From Gryllotalpicola protaetiae (GTDB taxonomy: Bacteria > Actinomycetota > Actinomycetes > Actinomycetales > Microbacteriaceae), in NCBI RefSeq assembly GCF_003627055.1, contig NZ_CP032624.1, forward strand, positions 2,170,001 through 2,234,000: DNA of 64,000 nucleotides, written 5' to 3'. Positions 25,362 to 31,648 of this stretch are shown piece after piece. Made by a program: the position numbers and the translations under genes. The notes beneath the pieces were generated by a model. That model was not told the origin of the DNA. It ran no database searches and worked only from the letters and a program-made list of their open reading frames with translations. Position 1 is the stretch's first letter. Every line of letters starts with the position of its first letter.

Positions 25362-26297
25362 GTGACGGAAATCCTGCTCAACGAAAATCTCGCCGATGGA
25401 GCTACCCCTCGCGAGCACAGCTCGCTCGGCGCCGAACGCGCGACAGCCCACCGGGCTGTCGCCGCTGAGCGTTCGCGCGCGCGTTTCTTGCTCGCCGCTC
25501 TGAAGAGACCCGGTCTCGTCATCTCGGTGCTCGTGATCGCCCTGGTCATCCTTTGGGCGTTCGCGCCTGGCCTGTTCACGCACCACGATCCGCTCGTCGG
25601 CAACGTGGTCGACCGCCTGCAGGCGCCGACCGCGACGCACATCTTCGGCACCGACAATCTCGGCCGCGACCTGTGGGCCCGCGTGGTCTACGGCTCGGCG
25701 CAGTCGCTCGCCGCCACCTTTCTCGCGGTCGTCCTGGCCCTCGTCGTCGGCTCGGTGCTCGGCCTGCTCGCCGGCTTCCTGCGCGGCTGGGTCGACGACG
25801 TCATCATGCGGGTGATGGACGTCGTGCTCGCCATCCCCACCGTGCTGCTCTCGCTCGCGATCATCACGGCGCTCGGCTTCGGCATCGTGAACGTGGCCGT
25901 GGCGGTGGGCTTCGCGAGCGCGGCGAGCTTCGCCCGTGTCATGCGCTCCGAGGTCATCACGATCTCGACCGCGCTCTACGTCGAGGCGGCCCGCGCCTCG
26001 GGTGTGCGCTGGTACACGGTGCTGCGCAGGCACGTGCTGCCGAACTCGCTCGGGCCCGTGCTGTCCCTCTCTGCGCTCGAGTTCGGCACCGCCGTGCTTG
26101 CGATCTCGTCGCTCAGCTTCCTCGGCTTCGGCGCCCCGCCGCCCGCGCCGGAATGGGGCGCGCTCATCTCGGAGGGCCGTAACTACCTCGCCACCTCGTG
26201 GTGGCTCACGACGTTCCCAGGCCTAGTCATAGTTCTGGTGGTGCTCTCTGCCAACCGCATCAGCCGCGCATTCGAGAAGAACGGAGCAGGGCGATGA
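25362..26297 (+). CDS. ABC transporter permease, DppC type
   Basis: A 311-residue permease from a GTG 9 bases after dppB-like. A long cytoplasmic N-terminus of about 45 residues precedes the first helix. THIFGTDNLGRDLWARVVYGSAQSL is the DppC signature (in parts) and YVEAARASGVRWYTVLRRHVLPN is the EAA loop. The C-terminal PAPEWGALISEGRNYL is also typical. The ATPase gene overlaps its stop by ATGA. Confidence 0.9.
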   Translation: MTEILLNENLADGATPREHSSLGAERATAHRAVAAERSRARFLLAALKRPGLVISVLVIALVILWAFAPGLFTHHDPLVGNVVDRLQAPTATHIFGTDNLGRDLWARVVYGSAQSLAATFLAVVLALVVGSVLGLLAGFLRGWVDDVIMRVMDVVLAIPTVLLSLAIITALGFGIVNVAVAVGFASAASFARVMRSEVITISTALYVEAARASGVRWYTVLRRHVLPNSLGPVLSLSALEFGTAVLAISSLSFLGFGAPPPAPEWGALISEGRNYLATSWWLTTFPGLVIVLVVLSANRISRAFEKNGAGR

Positions 26298-27931
26298 CGG
26301 ATGCTGAGGCGGCGCTGCTTTCCGTCAAGAACCTCCGCGTCGCGTATGAGGCCGGAGACCGCAGCGTCGAGGCCGTGCGCGGCGTCGACTTCGAGGTCGG
26401 CCGCGGTGAGATCGTCGCCATCGTCGGCGAGTCCGGCAGTGGCAAGACGACGACCGCGCAAGCCGTCATTCATCTGCTCGACCCGACCGCCCGGGTCACC
26501 GCCGACGAGCTCGCCTTCGACGGCACCGAGCTGACGAAGCTCTCCCGCGGGCAGTGGCGCGAGGTGCGCGGCGCGCGCATCGGCCTGATCCCGCAGGATC
26601 CGGTGGTCTCGCTCGACCCCGTCAAGAAGGTCGGCGAGCAGGTCGCCGAGGCGCTGCGCGTGCACAAGCTCGCAGGCCGTCGCGCTGCCGCGATACGGGC
26701 CGTCGAGCTCCTCGAGCTCGCCGGGCTCTCGCAGCCTGCGCTGCGCGCGAAGCAGTTCCCGCACCAGCTTTCCGGCGGCATGAAGCAGCGCGCGCTCATC
26801 GCCTCCGCGCTCGCCCCCGATCCCGAGCTGATCATCGCCGACGAGCCCACCAGCGCCCTCGACGTGACGGTGCAGAAGCAGATCCTCGACCACCTGTCGA
26901 GCCTCGTCCGCGAGCGCGGCACCGCGGTGCTCCTCATCACGCACGATCTGGCTGTCGCGGCCGACCGCGCCGACCGCATCCTCGTGATGCAGGGCGGCGA
27001 GATCGTCGAGTCGGGCTCGGCGGCCCAGGTGCTGGGCGCGCCCCGGCATCCGTACACCCGTGCCCTGGTCGCCGCGGCGCCCGCGCTGTCGGGTGGTCGG
27101 CTTCAGCCCTCTGCGCAGGTGCGCGAGCGAGCGCAGGCGGATGCTGCGCCGGTCCGCCCGGCCACCACGCTGTTGGCCGCCGCGAACCTCACGAAGGACT
27201 TCGGCTCCGGCCGCGACAGACTGCGCGCCGTCAACGAGGTGTCGTTCGACATCGCCCGCGGCGAGACCTTCGCGCTCGTGGGCGAGTCCGGCTCCGGCAA
27301 GAGCACGACCGCGCGCCTCGTCGCGCGCCTCGAGACGGCCACCGCAGGCGCCGTCGCCCTCGACGGACACGACTACACGCACGCCCGCGGCGAAGCGCTG
27401 CGGCAGCTGCGCCGTCGGCTGCAGCTCGTGTACCAGAATCCGTACGCCTCGCTCGACCCGCGCTTCACGGTCGCGGACGCCGTCGACGAGCCGTTGCGCG
27501 CGTTCGGCACGGTGCGCGAAGCGCGAGCGAAGCGGGTGGCCGAGCTCATCGACCTCGTCGCGCTGCCGGCGTCGTTCGCGACCCGCCGCCCGGCCGAGCT
27601 CTCCGGCGGCCAACGGCAGCGCGTCGCCATCGCCCGCGCGCTCGCCCTCGAGCCCGATCTCGTCGTCCTCGACGAGGCGGTCTCTGCCCTCGACGTGTCG
27701 GTGCAGGCGCAGATCCTGCAGCTGCTCACCGATCTGCAGGCCGAGCTCGGTCTCGCCTACCTTTTCATCACGCACGACCTCGCCGTGGTGCGGCAGATCG
27801 CCGACCGCGTCGGCGTGATGCAGGGCGGCCGCCTCGTCGAGACAGGGTCGGCAACCGGCATCCTCGAATCGCCCGCCGTGGAGTACACGCAACGGCTGCT
27901 CGAGGCGATCCCGGGCCGCGACTTCGCCTGA
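26294..27931 (+). CDS. Dual ATP-binding protein of the peptide ABC transporter (DppD-DppF fusion)
   Basis: A 545-residue protein with two complete ATPase domains. The first (about residues 5-250) has Walker A GESGSGKT, signature LSGGMKQR, and Walker B LIIADEPTSALD. The second (about 290-540) has GESGSGKS, LSGGQRQR and LVVLDEAVSALD. Both carry the peptide-transporter C-terminal segments. Walker B of the second half ends in EAVSALD, as is common in DppF proteins. It powers import by the neighbouring permeases and ends the operon. Confidence 0.92.
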   Translation: MTDAEAALLSVKNLRVAYEAGDRSVEAVRGVDFEVGRGEIVAIVGESGSGKTTTAQAVIHLLDPTARVTADELAFDGTELTKLSRGQWREVRGARIGLIPQDPVVSLDPVKKVGEQVAEALRVHKLAGRRAAAIRAVELLELAGLSQPALRAKQFPHQLSGGMKQRALIASALAPDPELIIADEPTSALDVTVQKQILDHLSSLVRERGTAVLLITHDLAVAADRADRILVMQGGEIVESGSAAQVLGAPRHPYTRALVAAAPALSGGRLQPSAQVRERAQADAAPVRPATTLLAAANLTKDFGSGRDRLRAVNEVSFDIARGETFALVGESGSGKSTTARLVARLETATAGAVALDGHDYTHARGEALRQLRRRLQLVYQNPYASLDPRFTVADAVDEPLRAFGTVREARAKRVAELIDLVALPASFATRRPAELSGGQRQRVAIARALALEPDLVVLDEAVSALDVSVQAQILQLLTDLQAELGLAYLFITHDLAVVRQIADRVGVMQGGRLVETGSATGILESPAVEYTQRLLEAIPGRDFA

Positions 27932-27953
27932 GCGCCCCGCAGAAGACGTGCCG

Positions 27954-28001
27954 GGGTGCGAAATGTACGTTCAACGCGCCGTGAGCGTGCTTTTCGCACC
28001 C
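27954..28001. repeat. Nested inverted repeat between the ABC and LLM genes
   Basis: Outer arms GGGTGCGAAA (27954-27963) and TTTCGCACCC (27992-28001) are perfect. Inside, ACGTTCA and TGAGCGT pair at 6 of 7 positions around ACGCGCCG. It may terminate the ABC operon. Its two-tier layout resembles the palindromic elements at 32679 and 38512, though the bases differ. Confidence 0.5.
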
Positions 28002-28035
28002 GCCAATTCCCACCCCGCCCCAGCAAGGAGACGCA

Positions 28036-29163
28036 GTGAAGGTCATCGGCCTCGACATCATCCCGAACACGCCCGATGCCTCCGGCCGCGTCCCGACGCC
28101 CGCAGAGCGCCTCACCCAGACCGTCGAGAACGCGATCCTCTTCGAAGAGCTCGGCTTCGACGGCTTCGCGGTCGGCGAGCGGCATCACCCGCCGTTCCTG
28201 TCGAGCGCCCCGCCGGTGGTGCTCTCGCACCTCGCGGCGCTCACCCGGCGCATCCGTCTCTTCACCGGCGTCACGCTGCTCTCGGTGCTCGACCCGGTGC
28301 GCGTCGCCGAGGACTACGCGACCGTCGACAACCTGTCGGGCGGCCGCCTCGAGCTGATCATCGGCAAGGGCAACGGGCCCGAGCAGGCTGAGCTGTTCGG
28401 CATCGGCCGGCTCGACGCGTGGGACACCATCCGTGAGAACTACCTGCTGCTGCGCAAGATCTGGAGCGAGCAGAAGGTGACATGGGATGCCCCGGCCGGC
28501 GTGCCCAGCATCAGGACCGCGCCCCTGCGCGACGCGGAGATCTGGCCGAGGCCGCTGCAGCGGAAGATCCGCATCTGGCACGGCTCGGCCTCGGCCGAGC
28601 GCTCGGTCGAGCTCGCCGCCGAGCACGGCGACCCGATCTTCTCGGCGAACGGCTTCAACCCGCTCGAGCACTACGGTCGCCTGATCGACCACTACCGCGC
28701 GAAGTGGGCCGAGTTCGGCCGGGACCCGCAGGACGCGCTCGTCGGCGCGGGCCACATCGCGCTCGTCGTGCGGCCGAACTCGCAGGACGCGCGCGAGGCG
28801 TTCCGCCCCTCGTACGAGAAGCTGGCCGCGTCGCTGCGCGAGAACGGCAGTCACCAGCTGCCGGGAACCTTCACGCTCTACGAGGACTACGACGACTACC
28901 TCGCCCAGAGCTCGGCGCTCGTCGGCAGCCCGCAGGAGGTGCTCGACAAGATCCACCGTTACCAGCAGGCGTTCGGCAACACCGTCATCCACATCAGCGG
29001 CCACGGGGGCGAGCTGGGGCAGGAATCCCTGCGCGAGAGTCTCGAGCTGTTCGCCTCCGACGTGCTGCCGGAACTGCGCGTCTCGGTCCCCGACCCTGAC
29101 TGGCCCGAGCCGGTCGTCGCTGTCGCACGCACCCCCGCGCGGGAATCCATCGCCCTGTCCTAG
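28036..29163 (+). CDS. LLM-class flavin-dependent oxidoreductase
   Basis: A 375-residue luciferase-like protein from a GTG after AAGGAG. VIGLDIIPNTPDASGR and FDGFAVGERHHPPFLSSAPP are the N-terminal strands of the LLM branch that also includes the 61.7-kb gene. VAEDYATVDNLSGGRLELIIGKGN holds the flavin-site region, and GSPQEVLDKIHRYQQAFG is a common C-terminal motif. It follows the importer operon by 104 bases, and is a third monooxygenase-like enzyme in this block. It would need reduced FMN. Substrate unknown. Confidence 0.83.
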   Translation: MKVIGLDIIPNTPDASGRVPTPAERLTQTVENAILFEELGFDGFAVGERHHPPFLSSAPPVVLSHLAALTRRIRLFTGVTLLSVLDPVRVAEDYATVDNLSGGRLELIIGKGNGPEQAELFGIGRLDAWDTIRENYLLLRKIWSEQKVTWDAPAGVPSIRTAPLRDAEIWPRPLQRKIRIWHGSASAERSVELAAEHGDPIFSANGFNPLEHYGRLIDHYRAKWAEFGRDPQDALVGAGHIALVVRPNSQDAREAFRPSYEKLAASLRENGSHQLPGTFTLYEDYDDYLAQSSALVGSPQEVLDKIHRYQQAFGNTVIHISGHGGELGQESLRESLELFASDVLPELRVSVPDPDWPEPVVAVARTPARESIALS

Positions 29164-29248
29164 TGACTCCGGGTCCGGCGACCCGTAACATTTCGTCACA
29201 TAAGCGGATGCCTTGGCTGCGCACGGGGCCGATGAGACGGAGACCAAC

Positions 29249-29647
29249 GTGGACACGATGGAGATGATGAAGTCCATGCCCATGGGCGGCATGCCTATGG
29301 ACATGGGCTTGATGCAGGACTGCATTCAGTCGCTCAACGCCTGTTCGATGGCGGCGACGATGTGCGCCGGCGCCGACATGACCGAGATGGACATGGCCAA
29401 GTGCACCGCCATGTGCTCGAACATGGCCGACATGGCCGATGCCACGATGCGCATGATGATGCGCCCCGCCGGCATGGACATGGACGTCATGAAGGCGATG
29501 CTCATGGCCTGCGTGACGATGGGGAAGGCCTGCGCCGCCGAGTGCCGCATGCACGCCGACATGGCCGACCACTGCCGCTACTGCGCCATGGCCTGCGAGG
29601 ACATGGTCATGAAGTGCGAGGCCATGATGGCCTCGATGGCCGACTGA
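29249..29647 (+). CDS. Met/Cys-rich four-helix-bundle copper-binding protein
   Basis: The GTG at 29249 is preferred because GACGGAGA precedes it; the frame also opens upstream. The product has 132 residues with about 36 Met and 12 Cys. Cys pairs spaced i, i+4 and i+3 (DCIQSLNACSMAATMC, KCTAMC, CAAEC, HCRYCAMAC) match the copper storage protein (Csp/DUF326) four-helix bundle, where Cys lines the core to bind many Cu(I) ions. The very high Met content, with an N-terminal MPMGGMPMDMG run, is unusual for that family. No signal peptide is seen, so it is cytosolic. No copper regulator adjoins it. Confidence 0.78.
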   Translation: MDTMEMMKSMPMGGMPMDMGLMQDCIQSLNACSMAATMCAGADMTEMDMAKCTAMCSNMADMADATMRMMMRPAGMDMDVMKAMLMACVTMGKACAAECRMHADMADHCRYCAMACEDMVMKCEAMMASMAD

Positions 29648-29648
29648 G

Positions 29649-29903
29649 CTAGACGGCGCGCGCCGTCGTCGCCAGCTTCCCCGCGTCGAGGATCTCGGCG
29701 ACGGGGTGATAGGCCACGGGCTCACCCACGGTGAGTTCGACGGCGTCGAAGACGTCGAACCGCACGGTCGTGCCGTCGAGGAACGCGACGCCGAGCCCGC
29801 TGCCGGACGCCTCGATCACGAGGCCGTCGCGCCAGGCGCGGGGCGTGGCCCCTGCCATGGCCCGCTGGATCGGGAGGACTGTCGACGAGATCGTGCGGGA
29901 CAT
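29649..29903 (-). CDS. Small hypothetical protein
   Basis: An 84-residue protein from an ATG at 29903, preceded by AGGTG. It begins MSRTISSTVLPIQRAMAG and contains GLGVAFLDGTTVRFDVFDAVELTVGEPVAYHPVAEIL (given in parts: a beta-rich, SH3-like pattern). It has no signal peptide or membrane segment. It converges on the copper protein gene with one base between the stops. I do not recognise a family. Confidence 0.6.
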   Translation of the reverse strand: MSRTISSTVLPIQRAMAGATPRAWRDGLVIEASGSGLGVAFLDGTTVRFDVFDAVELTVGEPVAYHPVAEILDAGKLATTARAV

Positions 29904-30047
29904 GGGTTCACCTGCTTCCGGGGGTTCGGTGTGACGACGGTACGTCGCGAGCAGGAGGCCGGCCAAGCGCGCCGGTCGCATTGCGTAACACGCTGACAAA
30001 CAGCTATCACGGGGAATCCGCGCACCGCTTCGTCGGTTTCCGCGAGC

Positions 30048-30698
30048 ATGACAACTCTCGGATTCGTAGGTGCCGGCCAGATCGGCGGCACCGTCGCCCG
30101 CCTCGCGGCCCAGCTCGGTTACAACGTCGTCGTCAGCAACTCGCGCGCGCCTGAGACGCTCGCCGACCTGGTCGCGGAGATCGGGCCCAATGCCCGCGCG
30201 GCGTGGGCGGCTGAGGCATCCGCCGCCGCCGATATCGCCTTCGTGTCCATCCCGCTGAAGAACATCTGGCAGCTCGACCCCGCGCCGCTCGCGGGCAAGA
30301 TCGTGCTCGAGACGAACAACTACTACCCCGCGCGTGATGGGCAGATCGTCGCGCTGGACGAAGAGCGCGCAACCACGACCGGTCTGCTGCAGGAGCACCT
30401 GCCCGAGTCGCGTGTCGTGAAGGCGTTCAACCACATCAACTGGCGGCACATCCCGGTGCAGGGGCTGCCGGCCGGTGACCCCGGGCGCCGCGCGCTGGCG
30501 ATCGCGAGCGACCACGCCGACGCGCTCGAGTTCGCGCGCCGCTTCTATGACGAGCTCGGCTTCGACGCGGTCGACATCGGCTCGGTGGCCGAGAGCTGGC
30601 GCGCCGAGCGCGACACCCCGGCCTACGGCCCGCGTCTGACCGCGGCCGAGCTCGAGGCGGCACTGGCGCAGGCCGAGCGCGGCGCCGACGCGGCCTAG
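30048..30698 (+). CDS. NADPH-dependent F420 reductase-like Rossmann protein
   Basis: A 216-residue protein. TTLGFVGAGQIGGTVARLAAQLGY is a clear dinucleotide-binding fold (GxGxxG) and VVSNSRAPETL suggests NADP. ESRVVKAFNHINWRHI matches the F420H2:NADP oxidoreductase-like family, whose members regenerate F420H2 or act on other small substrates. Actinobacteria often hold several such paralogues without F420 activity. It diverges from the small hypothetical gene and has no linked F420 genes in the window. Confidence 0.72.
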   Translation: MTTLGFVGAGQIGGTVARLAAQLGYNVVVSNSRAPETLADLVAEIGPNARAAWAAEASAAADIAFVSIPLKNIWQLDPAPLAGKIVLETNNYYPARDGQIVALDEERATTTGLLQEHLPESRVVKAFNHINWRHIPVQGLPAGDPGRRALAIASDHADALEFARRFYDELGFDAVDIGSVAESWRAERDTPAYGPRLTAAELEAALAQAERGADAA

Positions 30699-30708
30699 TC
30701 GGACTTCC

Positions 30709-30776
30709 GGGCCGATCGGGCGCAATCGGGTCGGTCCGGCGCGCCGCGTCGTCCGAACGTCGCGCCCGATCGGCCC
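30709..30776. repeat. Inverted repeat with 15-bp perfect arms
   Basis: Arms at 30709-30723 (GGGCCGATCGGGCGC) and 30762-30776 are exact inverted copies around 38 bases that contain a further GGCGCGCC palindrome. It lies after the Rossmann gene and before the end of a convergent TetR gene. It may be a terminator or an extragenic palindromic element. Confidence 0.55.
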
Positions 30777-30872
30777 ATCTGCGCCCGAGCAGTCCGGCGG
30801 CTCGTCCCCGAATCCCTTCCGTGGGGCGCCGGGCAGCGACGGGACGGCGGCCCGCGGCTCCAGCCGGCGCGC

Positions 30873-31535
30873 TCAGCGCTCGGGCATCCGCTCCGTGAGC
30901 ACGAGTGCGAGAGCCGCCACGTCGGCGAGGTCGGCGACACTCGGCTGGTCCCCGCCGCCGCTCAGCAGGTGCGTCTTCATCGCCGCCGTGTAGGCCGTGA
31001 TGAGCAGGCGCGTGGCCTGCTCGGCGGGCAGCAGAAAGCGCACGCCGATGCGCGCGAGTGCCCCTTCGAGCAGGCCGGCGAGCCCGGCCACGACCTCGCG
31101 CAGATGCCCTGCGTAGCGCGTCGCGATGTCGCGATCGCGCAGCGCGAGCGCTTCGAACTCCGACTCGAACAGCGCCAGCTTCGAGTCGACGACGGTGAGT
31201 CCGAGCACACGCGTCACGATCGTCTCGAGCGCGTCGGCGGTGATCGGATGCCCGGCCGGAAGCGCCTCGGCCAGGATCGCGTCGACCCCGGACTGCAAAC
31301 CCTCGGAGGCCCGCGTGTACTTGTCGTCGGCGATCGCGAAGAACAGCTCGACCTTGCTGTCGAAGTTGGAGTAGAACGCTCCCCGGGTGAAGCCGGCGCG
31401 CTCGGTGATCTGCTCGACCGATGCCGCATTGAGCCCGACCTCCGCGAACACCTCGAAGGCGGCGTCGATCAGCTTCTCGCGGGTGTGCTCGCGGCTGCGC
31501 AACGCTGCGCCAGGGGGTTGTTCGGCCGTGCTCAT
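30873..31535 (-). CDS. TetR/AcrR-family transcriptional regulator
   Basis: A 220-residue repressor with the helix-turn-helix at about residues 14-62 (REKLIDAAFEVFAEVGLNAA, then AGFTRGAFYSNFDSKVELF, the SNFDSK type common beside MMPL transporters). It diverges from the MMPL gene across 113 bp. Two 18-bp palindromes of the CGATACAC/GTGTATCG type lie there, strong candidates for its sites. It likely represses the MMPL-YhgE pair and releases on a lipid-like or antimicrobial ligand. Confidence 0.88.
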   Translation of the reverse strand: MSTAEQPPGAALRSREHTREKLIDAAFEVFAEVGLNAASVEQITERAGFTRGAFYSNFDSKVELFFAIADDKYTRASEGLQSGVDAILAEALPAGHPITADALETIVTRVLGLTVVDSKLALFESEFEALALRDRDIATRYAGHLREVVAGLAGLLEGALARIGVRFLLPAEQATRLLITAYTAAMKTHLLSGGGDQPSVADLADVAALALVLTERMPER

Positions 31536-31563
31536 GACCGCACCATCCTCTCAGCGAACTCTC

Positions 31564-31625
31564 CGATACACCAGTGTATCGAACCGCTACCCTTGCTCCA
31601 GGGACTTCGATACAGATGTGTATCG
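31564..31625 (+). promoter_or_regulatory. Two TetR operators at the MMPL promoter
   Basis: CGATACACCAGTGTATCG (31564-31581) is a perfect palindrome. CGATACAGATGTGTATCG (31608-31625) differs at one pair. They are 44 bp apart and flank TACCCT (31588-31593), a possible -10 for the MMPL gene. Confidence 0.7.
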
Positions 31626-31648
31626 AGCAGGGGCAGGAAGGCTGGCGG

